DNA from: Pelomyxa schiedti
Lineage: Eukaryota > Evosea > Pelobiontida > Pelomyxidae
Length of the DNA: 64,000 bases
Direction: 5' to 3'
Assembly (NCBI GenBank): GCA_020536535.1
Contig: JAHLWZ010000672.1
Location: 3,180 to 67,179, forward strand
Both the position numbers and the translations under genes were made by a program. Position 1 is the stretch's first letter. Every line of letters starts with the position of its first letter. The notes under the pieces are model-generated. The model ran no database searches. It saw only the letters and a program-made list of their open reading frames with translations, and had not been told where the DNA came from. Shown here piece after piece: positions 21,983 to 34,600 of the stretch.

Positions 21983-23376
21983 TCAGCTCCACTCAAAAGT
22001 GCTGACAATCTCCTCCCGGGAAGAAAATGACTGCCTGGAGTCTCGAGTTCTTTCTTGCATCAAAGTGAGCTTCTCGAGTGCTGAACTCAGCACGTCTGTG
22101 CTGTATGCCGTTTTGTTCAACCAAGGGTGCTGTTTTGGTGTTTTGATTTTTTGTTTTGGGGGCACCAAGCAGAACCGGTCAGACACGTTCTCGACGAGTT
22201 TTGGAGAATGGAAAATACCGCCAAAGCTTGGGAAGCACTCATTCGCGAATCACATCTCACAAGTAATTGGCGCACAAAGTCTCTGGCCTCGCTGGATACA
22301 TGACACCAATCTTCATCCTCCATCTGATAGTCACAATTCTGGATCCGCTCTAACAGTTCGGGAAGGCTGTCAGCATAGAACGGTGGGTAGCCGCATAATA
22401 AAATATAGGAGATAACCTAGAAAGGAAAAGGATGTTTGAGACATTACATTTCCAAAGTCAGCAAAGCCCACTTACTCCAATTGACCACATGTCAACTAGC
22501 GGACCGTAGCCAGTTCCATCCAGAACTTCTGGTGCCTTGAAGAGTAAATGTGGATTCCACTTTCCGCAGATAACTTACGACATAGGCGGGACTACCACAG
22601 GCAGTTGTAACCATGAGGGTTTCAGGAATGAGTCTGGCAAGACCAAAATCCGCTATACACACGTCAGTATCTGAGCGTTCTGATCGAAGCAAGATATTTT
22701 CGGGTTTCTAAAAGTAAAAAAAATGGGCTTCTGAATAAGTGGAAACAACAAACCAAGTCTCTATGAATGACGTTTCTTTGGTGAAGAAACAGTATTGCTT
22801 GTGTGACTTTTCTGACCACTTCCGCTGCGTCACATTCACTGTAGTATTTTCTTTCAACAATTCTTTCAAATAACTCACCCCCACGAGCAAGTTCCAGGAC
22901 AATAAATACCTTTGGAAAGGTCACAAAGAAAACACTGGCAGTCTCTGGCCATACTTTTGTAGGGGATTCATACGAACGAATTAACTTGATTATCTGTGTG
23001 GCAAATGAACAAAAAAAGGTACGAGAAACAAACCGAATGAACACACATTGGGATGTTGCATGGTCCCAAGTAGTTCCAGCTCTTTTTCCAACTTTGCAGT
23101 ACAGCATGAACTTTTATGCAACATTTTCACAGCTTTAAAGTGGTGAGGAAAAAAAAAATAAAAAATTGTTTGAAAATAAGTGCGAACACTACCATAACTT
23201 TCACCAGTGAATTTGTCTATAGCCCTGGCAACCACAGAGAATGTACCCCTGCCCAATTCCTCCATCACTTCATAACGGTCAAAAAACACCTCTGTCACAT
23301 TCTTCGTGGGTCCTCTGTCCTCCTCCTGAACCACCCCTCCGTCATTATGGGATCCCTTCCCTTCTGTTGCTGCCAT
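21983..23376 (-). CDS. CaMK-type serine/threonine protein kinase
   Basis: Start at 23376 (MAATEGKGSHNDGG), stop at 21983-21985, at least five short introns. All kinase landmarks are present once introns are removed: glycine loop LGRGTFSVV, lysine in AVKMLHK (the Ala codon spans the 23133-23192 intron), HRDLKPEN, DFGLA, a CGSPAYVAPEVL activation segment and DMWSIGV. The phrase GYPPFYADSLPELLERI and the end of the domain (SASQALAHPWL) are typical of the CaMK group. A C-terminal tail of about 50 residues (SALEKLTLMQERTRDSRQSF) could hold an autoinhibitory/calmodulin segment, but no clear basic amphipathic helix is seen. Closest to CaMKI or checkpoint-kinase-like enzymes. I would not name a substrate. 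Confidence 0.85.
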
Positions 23377-23590
23377 GTGTTGGGTAATAAACGGAAAACC
23401 AAAAACCCAGACTACGCGAGGGTTTGCGTTAATTTCTTGTGTGGTTAGTGTAACAAGCCACTTACTAAGTTACGCCCTTGTCAAAAAAAAAGGAAAAAAT
23501 ACAGGTACAGCTTTTTGGTTTGTGGAAATTCGGGGTTTCTGTAAAAAAGAAAATGTGCCTGCCTATCATGTACATGGGGTGATTTACATA

Positions 23591-26500
23591 CTAGGGTGCA
23601 TCAAGACTTCGACTATATACGGTATTTGTGTTAGTACTGTAAGTGATGAAAAGTGCAAAGTGCATTTGAGTGTTTGATTGTTTGATTGGTTGTTGGATCA
23701 TGTGCAGTGGGAGGGGGGGAATGCATACACGAGCACTGGACAGAATGGACATCATTTGTGAAAACTGTTGCTGTAGGAATTTTGAGTGGAATGCCAAAAA
23801 AGAGTGGCTGAAAAACCTTGAGAACTTTCTTCTCACTCTTGGGGAAGTTGGCTTGCTGGAGCCGCTCTTTATATTTGCTTTCGAGGAGCACTCTTTTGGG
23901 TTGCTCAAGATAAACCATTTTATTTACCTTTTGTGTGTTGGAGGTAATCCCGGTTGCTATTACATACAAGTACTGCAAGTAACTTGACATAATCTTCTGA
24001 CGTAAGTACACTATGAGGCTGTTTTACGAATAAGATAGGAGGAGGAAAGAAGTGAATAGAATAACCTGATCAGGAGGTCCAAGACTGGAGTCCTAAGTTT
24101 TGTTTTGCTTGTGGTTACCAAGGTCGAAAGAATCGTGATGTAACTACCAATAATTTCGAGATAAAAACCTCAAGAAGACTTCTCAAGGGTAGGTTGAAAA
24201 ATGGCTTTACCACCGAAAATACTTTATCCTCCGTTGCCCTTGGTGTGTTTGTCAGGAGTGGCAAATATAAACGAGAGGAAGGCACAAACCCTTCAGCTTT
24301 TAGGTTGACCAGCCATTGAAAAACCCTGCCAACAAGAGCTAATGCCCGTCTTGTTTCTGGTTTGACCTCATCCACTGAAAGGCAATCAGGAAATAAGGAA
24401 GAATTTGATTTGTGACCTGAGGCTAGATAATACTGCTCAGGATTGATTACTGCTGGGACAACAAACCGCAGGAAGAATAGGGCAATCACGGATATGTTGG
24501 GTGCATGCTTTAGTTCATCAAGTCTAAGCTTGACTTGCCGTAAAACGGTCTTTATGTTACTTGTTTTCGATTATTTTTGGCAAGGAGTTTGAAAATTTCT
24601 AACCCGGGAATATTATCTGCAGAATTACACACAGCCACAACTAGATTTTGAATTACGGAAGCTAATCTCCGTGCGTTATCCTCTAAGTTCTCATCTGGGC
24701 TACAATTTGATGAGTAAATAATCTCTATTTGAAGAGCTGAACCTTGCTTTTTCCGGTTCAACTTCATAATGGGAGGGATCAGCAACCAGGTTCCTTGTAA
24801 GTGGTTGGAGCGTTTGTACAAGGTACTGATACCCAATGAGTTTGAAGTAATGCGCAAGAAGTTTGGTCGCGGGTGTGTTCGCTCGGAAAAGTATATTTTG
24901 GGTTTCTTAGAAATTTCAGTTGACTCGGAAAGTAATTGGGTGTTATTGGTATTTATTAAGGAATTGTTGTTGACACCAACGTTGGGTGGCTGAGCCGATA
25001 TCTTCTCTGAGAAACTTGAGGACAAGCATCATTGAGCTGCCGTCTCTATTCAGTAAGCGAGTCATGGTTACTGCAACACTATCGTCAGAAATCATAGCAT
25101 CACAGATAGCCGAGGGCAGAATCAATCCAGGATGAGACATGAACTATATAAACTATTGAGAAAAGTGTATGTGTAGTATTGGAGGGAAAAAATACACTAA
25201 TTAGGTGGCTCTCATACTCTTTGGCAATGCGGTAGTTTCGGTTTCTGTCATTTGCGGGAACATATTGGTATGAAATAGAAAGGCTCCCAGGTGTAGGCGA
25301 GCCTTCGTTCTCCAATAGTTGTTTCCCTTCAAAAGCTCTAGGTGATGTTGAGTTTTCTCCATCTTCACCTCAACAGTACTCACTTTACACGGCGAACGTC
25401 TACCAGTATAACCTTGCCAATAAATTCGTCTGACGAGAAAAATCTATTGTGCGAAAATACATCTATTTGAATATCTGGATCAGAGGAATTTGGCATCTCA
25501 ATTTGAAACTCCTCTTCCCTGAGCAACTTGAGTGGAATGGCGATTTCCTTTGTGTACACACCAAACAGGGTCTGATTCTTGATACAAACTCTTTGTTTTG
25601 AGCCGTTTGCTTGTGTTTGAAGGTTCACTGGCCTTATGGATAACGCAAAACGGGTTTGGCTTGCGTGTGCCTCCTAGGCGGAGATCGAACCCTCTGATGA
25701 CTTGTGTTGTGGTAATGTAAGGAAAGTTACTGTGTTGGATTAAGGTGACACCTTTCAATTGGAGAAGACCACAGGAGTAAGGATTTTCAAAATAGCGAAC
25801 AATTGTCGATGATGAAGATGCTGGGGTAGTATGTAAGTTAATTACATTGAAGTCTGGTGAAGGAAACATACCATCATAAACGGGATGTGCTGGTTTAGAA
25901 GCGGAAGCTGATGTTGGTGTTGATGCTGTTGTTGTGGCGGGTGTTGGGGTAACTACTGGGGTGGAGTTTGGTGGTGTAGGTCTCGAGTTGGTAGGAGGTA
26001 ATCCATTTGGCGGTGCTGGCGTAGTTGGGGAATTTGTTGCTATTGGAGAGGGAAATGATGGTGGTGCTGGAGCTGGTGTCTGGGGTGTCAGAGCATTTTG
26101 GTTCTGAGCTGGAGAGGAGGATGAAGTGGTGGACGCCTGAGCTGATTGTTGGGTGTGATTTGCCTGTTGGGTGTGTGTGTGAGCTGGCCCTGAGCCAGGT
26201 GGGTGGGCGAAGAATGCTGGGATCGAATTCGCGTGTGATGTAAAAGAAAACGAATGCGAGTGAGAGTGTGTAGGTACAAAAGTGGAACCTGATGATGAGG
26301 ACGACGGCGCCTGAGGTGGAGGTCGAGGTGGAAGCTGAGCAGAAGGCGGCAAAGGTGCATGTGTGGGAGGAAGCTGCGAAGGAGACGTAGAAGGAGGAGA
26401 GGGAGACGGCAGTGAAGGCAACGGCTGAGGTGGGTGTGACTGCGACGGCGACTGTGATTGAGATTGAGATTGTGATTGTGATGGCGACTGTGACTGAGGC

Positions 26501-27307
26501 GGGAGCGGGCCCGTTCCGCCGAGAATTATCATGGAGGGGGGAAGAGGCGTTTGTGGTGATGATGATTTAGCGGAAGCGCCAGAGGGAGGCGGAGTAGGGG
26601 TGAACAACGGGGGCACCGTCGGCCCGCTGGTCCGAAGGGCCGCCGCCGGGGTGACAGTGACCTGCACGGGAGGCCGCGGCGCCACGGCGGCGGCGGCGGC
26701 GCAGGCCCGCGACGGCGCCGGCCTCCTAGCAGGCGGGGGCGGCGGCGGGGCCGCGGGAGGCAGGCTGCTGCCACCACTGCCACTGCCACTGCCGCTGCCG
26801 CTGCTGCCTGTGCTGGTGCTGGCGCCGATGCTATTCGCCGTGGTGGTCGTGGGGGATTCGGGGACCTCGGAGGGGGGAGACGGCGCATGGGGGGGAAGTT
26901 GCGTGGCAGGAACGATTGAGGAGGGAAACGGGGGCGGGGTGTTGGACTTGGGCACCGGGGCCTGGGGGGAGAGGACGGAGGCGAAGGACGGCGGGGAGGA
27001 AGTAGAGGGCGTGGGCGTGGGCGAGGGCGACGGGGACTCGCTTGGGGACTCGGGGGCGAGGGACGCGGGGGACCCGTCCGCTGAGAACAGCCTGTCCCAG
27101 ACCGCGAGGACCGCTGATTTGAAGGTGCCATCCAATACATCTGCGAGTTCCTGTGCAGTGGGTTTTTGTTGTTGTTATTACACATACCCTCGAATAGCCG
27201 TTGTTCGAAGGTGTGGGCGAGGACGGTACCTTACGGGATTGCACATCGCGAGGGAGACCTAGGGTCGAGAGGAGGGTGCAAAACTGATCCCACTTGTGGT
27301 ACTCCAT
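23591..27307 (-). CDS. RasGAP with long Pro/Ser-rich N-terminus and C2 domain
   Basis: Start at 27307 (MEYHKWDQFCTLLSTLGLP), spliced to ELADVLDGTFKSAVLAVWDR. A disordered region of about 400 residues (roughly 25850-27100) is rich in Pro, Ser, Gln and Thr, with a run of SQ dipeptides at about 26430-26500. Then come a C2-like domain (RLGGTRKPNPFCVIHKASE through SDPDIQIDVFSHNRFFSSDE, then FIGKVILVDVRRV) and a RasGAP domain. RasGAP marks are SLGISTLYK (about 24826), the helix DNARRLASVIQNLVVAV and FLRFVVPAVINPEQYYL (about 24420-24475), the family's FLR...PA..P motif. It should speed GTP hydrolysis on Ras. I did not find an arginine finger with certainty because exon joins near 24950-25050 are unresolved. 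The 3' end is either 23591 or 23631 depending on a last small intron. Confidence 0.8.
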
Positions 27308-27518
27308 TGAAAAGCCGTACCGATTCTTTTTTTTTTTGTTGTTTTTTCTTTTACGAAAAGATGTGGCAGGAATCCCGAGCCTGATGACACCACCTATTCT
27401 TCGTTGAGCACGATTTCACCTTAGCCTTCTTGTGTTTAACGTCCACCAGCCTGAACCTCCAAGTTGGAGCAGTACCCGCAGAGTCTCCAAAATCACAAAC
27501 CATCACATTTCGGTAACC
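27308..27518. promoter_or_regulatory. Shared bidirectional promoter region
   Basis: 211 bp between the divergent RasGAP and WDR59 start codons. It contains a T-run at 27326-27342 and no recognisable core motif. Confidence 0.45.
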
Positions 27519-30500
27519 ATGGACAGCCGTCGGGCCCTGTCTAGTGGCAGCATACCCACCCCACGTAGCCCCCAACAACAACAACAGCTGACAACAGTCA
27601 GCACCCAGCCACCCATAACTCCAACACAGCAGCAGACATCCTCACCATCAGCCGCGTCGGCAGCAACTGCAACGACGTCGTCGACCGGTGCCCCGCCGCG
27701 GCTGCACCGCATGACGCGGCACCCCTCGTGGCACCGGTCTCGCAGCACGAGCTCGGTGAGCGACACGACGCCCACGCCGCCCCTCACGCCTCGTGCTCCG
27801 CGCGGGTCCCTGGCCCTGGACTTGCTGCCAAACGCCGCCTCGGCTTGCATGGGCGGCAACCTCCTGGCTCTATCTATTGGGTGTGGGTTACGGGGGATTA
27901 TGGGAATCATACCACATATAGTGTTGTGGGTTGAAATAGTGGGTAAAAATAGAAGTAAATTATCAAGGCAAGAGTGTGTTGTTAACAGAATACCTGTAGA
28001 GGGAAGGGAATTGATATTGTTGGTATGAGCTGGAAGCAACAAGGTTGTAATCTTTTTTTTAATTGTTGTTTCTTTGTTTGTTCCCCCTCTTTCCCTTTAA
28101 AGTCTCATATCATATGTATGACCTAGAAAACAAAAGTATATTGGAGGGAATGCAAGTCACCAGATCTCTACCACTTCCTAACCAACCAAAGTCACGTGAT
28201 ACCGTGTTGCAGTGGTGCCCACATCCCCAGTATTGCCATCTACTCCTTTCATCTGTACTCCCTTCCTTGGTGTGTGTGATGGGTAATTGATTTAACAGGT
28301 GACTGGAAAATTAAACCTGTGGAACACAAGTTTGCCTGAACCCTCTCCTTGTGTCATTCAGGTATTTCAGGGTTTTGATGAAACTTAATTGTTGTGTAAG
28401 AGTTCACGAGTAGGGAGTTATGATGCGGATTGGCATCCCTTAGAGCCACACATTATAGCCACATGTGCTGGACAAGGATCAGTTCTTCAAGTATGTGACC
28501 TTAACAACCCTGAAAAACCAATTCTAAAATTGCCTGGAAATATAGCAAAAGCTTGTATGTTTACCACAACTACTATCTGCTCTAAAATATTAAGGGGGCC
28601 ATTGCCACCAGGTTAAATGGAATAAATTCAACCCTGATTGTTTGGCAACTTCTCTTGAGAGCAATGTGTATGTGTATGATATAAGAGTATGTCTTCATAA
28701 CTTGTGCTGCTACATAATGTTAGTTAGGCAGAGAAACGAACCAATTTCATCAATGCCTCACGTACAAAAATTCTGAGCCTTGATTGGTCACCAACTGACC
28801 CAAATTTGATTCTTGTTGATAGCCACGATAAGTCAATGAAGGTCATTTTCTTTCATTTTCTTTTGTAATAATACACTCACAGCTGTGGGATATAAGAAGT
28901 CCGCTACATCCTCTAGTTACTTTTGTTCTCTGTAGCTCTGTTCTCAGGGCAAGGTTTGCGGTAATACTGCCCCTGCAATAAATCATAATGGTTAACCAAT
29001 ACCTAAAGCCAGCAACTGATCCTGGATTGATTGCTGTTGTGTGTTATGAGGACCCGATTGTTCAAATATGGAATAGTTCTTCACCCACAACACCAGACCA
29101 GCTTTTGCATGCACATACAGACTCTATTGTAACATTTGATTGGGTGCCCCCACATAACAACGCCCGTCCTCCTGCACAGCTCATAACTTGTGCAAAAGAT
29201 AAAACGTTGTGTGTGTGGTCTATAGACCCCCTACCTGAGCTGCGGACTCCAGCAATGGTGTGTGTAGTCTCACCAAGTCCGTAACACAACTCACTTGAAT
29301 TTATATCCAAGGTTCACAAGATGGAGGATGCAAATTTTGATGTCATTCATGAGGATTTAGACTCTGAGTTCCAATGTCTGGAATGTGGCGAGATTCAAAT
29401 ACCTGCTTCAATGACAGTGCAGGTGATTGTTTATACCGTTTACATAAATTTTTTGCTGATCTTTACTTACAAGGTGGATAGGGTTAAGAGGTCTTGCATC
29501 ATCACGTCTCGTGCTGAACAACCATCTTTATTGGTCCAGGTAGCCATTTTGACTTACAATTTTTTTGTGTTTTAATGCTCGAAGATCAAAGTTACATTCC
29601 CTCCCGAGTATCCAAATAAAATAGGCAAACCTGTCTTTGAGCTTCTCAGCCAACCAACACTTATTCAACAAAATATACTCAATGTTTGTGAGCAGAGTGG
29701 TCTATAATTTACTTATACATCCCTAGTCAATACAACAAGCAGCAAACCGCTGTGTTTCCCAAAATTCTTGGTGTCTTTCTGAGTGCCTACCTTTACTGAA
29801 TACACTTCTTGCCAAGGAAGCTGAGAGATCTGCCTTAGAGCAACAAAATCCATTTCCTTGCCCAAGGACCTGTGGGTGCGCTTTCAATGCTCATGGTACT
29901 CCTTTTAATTGATTACTATTCAAATTGTACTTATATTCTTGTAGGACACCTAGCTGTCTTCCTTTACAAAAACAAACCCCTCCTTCATTCAGCCAGTTTT
30001 CCAAGAACTCTGGATGAATTGAGGAAAATTCCAACTTTGCCAACAACCCCAACAAAGCACACCAATGCAGAAATGCCACCTCTTGTAACGTCTGGATACT
30101 TTTTACGGGTAAAAATTCTAGCGTAGTACTAAATTGGTTATCACTTTAATATAGTTTCCAGGAACTCCAGATATTACCCCAAAGTCGCCCCAAGTATCCA
30201 ACACAATATCAATTTTTGACTACCATGAATATGATATTGTTAACAGTCAGCTTGCAAAACACTACACGTATTATTAATTGAAACGTTAAGTTCACTCACT
30301 GTTCTTTAGACTCAATGAACCTAAAGTTTCCAAAATCTGCTCCAAAAATCTCGAAGTGGCACGTGATTTAGGGAGAAATGATCTTGTGAGAACATGGGAA
30401 ATTACAAGAATTCTCAGTAAAAGCAGGCTGGTATCCAACATACTCGAATATTGAGAGCACGAACCAATTCTGAAAGAAACTTCTTCTTAGGGTTGCAATC

Positions 30501-31570
30501 AGCCGGACCAAGTCATACCCTGGATTTCTCACCCAATGGGAAGACAACTTGTTTCTTCGATGTGAAGATCCTCAAACTCCGATTCTGTATAACTTTCTAC
30601 AGATTCAATCATTATGTAAAAGTTCATGACGTACAAACTTTGGCTATGCTGAGCTGTGTGTTCCTCATGATTGATAACCCATCATGGCTAGCACAAAGTC
30701 GTGGAGAAGACGTCGGCTCACCTGAAAGAGAGGACTTCCACCGACCTAAGAATAATTTATTTCTGGATATTAGCTGTATATCCCACTATGTTTCTTTCAT
30801 GTAGTCATTCGTGGTGAATATGTCACTCTATTTACTCTTGTTTAGGTATACATATGCCAGTTTACTTCACCAGTGGGGTTTATTTACGAAAATGAATGAA
30901 TTACTCAATTTGCTGCCACAAACAGCTCTGCCCAATGACCCCCCAAGAGGTTTTCCTTATCTCTCACTTGCACAATCTCTAACAGTTTGAAGTATTTCTC
31001 ACAAGATGCCGAAAGTGTGGCAAGCCGAGTTCTTCCTACATTTGCCCCAGCTGTCATATCTTCACTTTTCGTTGCGCTTTGTGCGGCGCAGTAGTTAAAG
31101 GTACAAGTCCCACTCACATCGAGATTTCGCATTCCACTCACACCCAAACCCAAGGTTTGACCCTCGCATGCCTGACTTGTTTCCATGGAGGGCACCGACA
31201 CCACATGGAAACATGGTTTACAACAAACACAATGTGCCCCACTGGTTGTGGCTGTGAGTGTGTATTCCCAGTCATGAATCCAATTACTCCAGAAACTCCA
31301 AACACTACCCCGCCACCAACAGCAGCATCCACACCGACACCGACATCAACACCAACACCGGCACCTACACCAATTCCCATTCCAGTTGGAATACCCACAA
31401 CACCAGCACCAATTCCGATTCCGATTCCGAATCCCATTCCCATTTCCATTCCCATTCCAATGCCCCCACCATCGACATCAACAACACAAACAGCCGAAAA
31501 CAATGGCAAGGGAATTAATTACACGTGGCGAACCAGCCCAACAACCCTATTCTCCTTTTTCTTGTCCTAA
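27519..31570 (+). CDS. WDR59: WDR59-like GATOR2 subunit
   Basis: Start at 27519 in CCATGG. After a Gln/Ser/Pro-rich leader come WD40 repeats, e.g. YDADWHPLEPHIIATCAG, LSLDWSPTDPNLILVDSHD, SMKLWDIR and LITCAKDKTLCVWSID. These lead to an RWD domain (VDRVKRSCIITSRAEQPSLL, then KVTFPPEYPNKIGKPVFELL). A helical segment with KVHDVQTLAMLSCVF matches the RLRDVQTLAMLCSVF segment of animal WDR59. The C-terminus has the GATOR2-type RING/zinc module: CPSCHIFTFRCALCGAVVKG, CLTCFHGGHRHHMETWF and CPTGCGCEC. This order (WD40-RWD-helical-CTD RING) is specific for WDR59/Sea3, which acts at the lysosome upstream of TORC1. A low-complexity tail rich in Pro-Ile-Pro follows to the stop at 31570. Many short introns interrupt the gene and not all joins were checked. 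Confidence 0.9.
31488..31535 (+). repeat. Left arm of 48-bp perfect inverted repeat
   Basis: Reads AAACAGCCGAAAACAATGGC and onward to CACGTGGCGAACCA. It is the exact reverse complement of 31787-31834, with a 251-bp spacer. This arm lies in the last coding stretch of the WDR59 gene. Confidence 0.95.
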
Positions 31571-31643
31571 TCACAGACAGTTCGAAATTTCGTTTCACCA
31601 TTTTTTCCACTTCTTTGGATTTCCCGGAATTCCACGAAACGAA

Positions 31644-34600
31644 ATGGGAAACGATCAGTCAAACGACGCCGGGCGGTCGACGGCGTCGTCGTTGCATTTG
31701 GGCAACAGGAAGCTGAAAGAGTAGATCCCCGGCCCATTTCCCCCCTGTTTCTCCTCGGATTTTCCATTGTTTTTTTTCACTCCATTTGGTTCGCCACGTG
31801 TAATTAATTCCCTTGCCATTGTTTTCGGCTGTTTCTTTTTTGTGGAATAGGATACCACCAGATGTGTACCAGCACGCGGCTACATTGAGTATAATTAATC
31901 TGAGCTGCAATGATATTGTTTCGCTGGTGGGGATTTCGAGATTGAAGTGCTTGACGTCGATAGATGTGAGTGAGAACAAGATCTCAGAGTTGCCGACCGA
32001 GTTCTTCCAGCTGAGGTTTTTTCTTTCTCCTTCCGTTCATTGTCATTGACTCCTTTTTCTGTTCTGGTGGTGCTTTTGAACGTTAGAGATCTTCTCTTCT
32101 TAAAGTTATCCCGGAATGTGCTGTCATCACTTGGGCCAATTGGGAATTTCCGGCAAATGACCGAACTCAATGCAAGCAATAATGCATTGACTGCAATTCC
32201 TTCTTCTATTATGGCTTGTGAAGCGTTGCGTGTACTTAATCTGTCCTACAACTCGGTATTTAGTCTTCTTTCATAATGTCCTGTATACAAACTTTGTGCC
32301 AGATAAAGCAAATTCCTATGCAACTTTGTGCATTACCTTCTTTGACCCACTTAATCCTAAACAACAATGTCATTGAGCAACTTCCAGCTGAAATCAGTGT
32401 TCTCACTACATTAACGCTCTTAAACCTTGCAGAGGTTAGCTAGTCCTATGCCTTCCAATTCCTTAACATTACTCCTAAGAATGAACTCAACGAAATACCT
32501 CCAGCTATTGGAAAGCTCACTCTTCTCGGAAAATTGTATTTGGACAATAACAACCTTGAAGTAGTTCCTCCAGACATTGGCAACCTGGTCTCTCTAAAGG
32601 AAATTAACCTTAGATCTAACCAGCTTGCCTCTTTGCCTCTCAGTTGGTTATCAGCTTGCTTATTTACCATTGATGTGTTTTTGCAGAATTTACTAACTTG
32701 GCACGCCTTGAGATTTGTGATCTCGGTGTTAATGCATGGTGTAACCCAGCATACCAAAGTGAAAATGTGGCAGACCTATTTTCCTTCCTACAGAGTATGT
32801 CTCTAAGTATTAGAGCCCTCTAAACTAGTCCACAGATCAAAGTGATGCTCCTGCTCCTATACCACCAAATAAAACATTGGAGTCGAAGTCAAAATCGCAC
32901 AGGAGAAGGGAAAGTCTTGCCTCAGTGAAGATTATTGCTGAGAGGTTTCCTAGAAGGGGTGTATGACAAAATTAACAACTTTTAGTGTCATTCCTCAAGA
33001 TTTTCAAATAGTAGAACGTAAGAAGAGATTAATTCGCTTGAGAGGGGATAAAAACATTCTCCTCCATCATGTATGTACAATGCATTGGCATTGTAATCCA
33101 ACCACAGATAGGTTGATCCAACATACGAATCTTTGCATAACAGCAGTGTATTTATTTTCAATGTTGGATTCAAAATTTTTGTGTGGATTGGCTCACAGTC
33201 CCCTGAGAGACAGAGAATGAAAGCAGCATACTTTGCACATCAACTAGCAGCAGAAATATCACCAAAAACTACAATTTCCATAATTGGTGTGTAGAGTTAG
33301 AGATGGAATATTTCTAATAGCTGCAGACAATACACAGAAAGGAGTTGATGATACAGATTTTTGGAACGAACTAGGATCCAAAGGGCCAGTCAATGACGCA
33401 ATAGAAAATGAAGAAGAAATACTTTCTGATTTAACATCACAGACCAAACTTTTCACGTACCTTCCAACCACCACCCTGCTCACCTTAAATTCTCCCTCTC
33501 CACATATACTTAACATAACCTGATGCAGATTTCAGGAACGTGATGACAGGCTTGAAATCTCGGCAATATCTGGACAATCTCTATATAAAGATGCATTACG
33601 CTCTGAATGCTGCTTTGTTCTGGATGATTGTATTGATGTATATGTGTGGGCTGGCGTGTTTTCTTCTCGAACTGAACGCTCTTGGGCAATGCTTAAGGCA
33701 GAAGTATCTTTTTTCCTCATTCTCACATTTCCCGTCATTACAGTAATCAACCGTGACAGGAGTTACTTGAGCACGGAAAACGCCCTCACTGTGCAGAAGT
33801 TTATTTGATTGTTGAGGGAGACGATGGCGAACATCTTATGTTCAAGGAACACTTCCTTGACTGGGTTGATAACACCTGGCAGTTATCAAGTAAATGGAAT
33901 ATTGCCCAATCTTGTTGTTCTTACCACTACATCAGAGAAAGAGCTTGATAATTTGAGAAAAGAACAAGAGGCTCAACAGAAAACCTCAGCAGGTCAAGAT
34001 GAACTTACAATCAGCTCACGACATGTTGACACCAAGCCTGAGCCAACATCTTCCCAAACCCCCATACCACAAGTTGCTTTTATATCATCTTTTTTTGCCC
34101 TATACCTAAACAATTTCCCAGATTTCTGAGCCTTCAGTTCATTCTGTGGTATGATTTATAGCCGAAACCTGTAACTCTAACTCTTTCCCACTCACAGAAA
34201 TCAGTTCCTCCGCAGGGCTCTAAAGATGTCACACAATTATCCTCTCCTTCAACAGAAACAAGTCTTCCACTCAGTGTTTCTATACCTACACTGTCAATTT
34301 CCCTTCCTCCAAATTCCAGTACCACTACAGTATCCATTTCATCACCTACCACTTCTACATCTGAAACACCATCGCCCCCGATGCCTACCCAAGACCTTGC
34401 TGGCGATGCCGAGATGACAGATTCCAGTGACGCAGGAACTGAGTCTGAAGAAGATACAGACTCTCTTGGCTCTGTCTCCCCGGCGGAGACTGATGACGAT
34501 TCTGAGGGTCTAGGCTCATCAACAGTAATTTCTTTCTCGCTTTTTTAACCATTAATCTTAGTGGCAGGAACCCTCTTCATCTGATGAGGAGTCCACAACT

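Noticed and set aside
26531-27262. Gly-rich plus-strand open frame opposite the RasGAP head
   Set aside because: Mirror of the Pro/Ser-rich minus-strand coding; low stop density arises from GC content.
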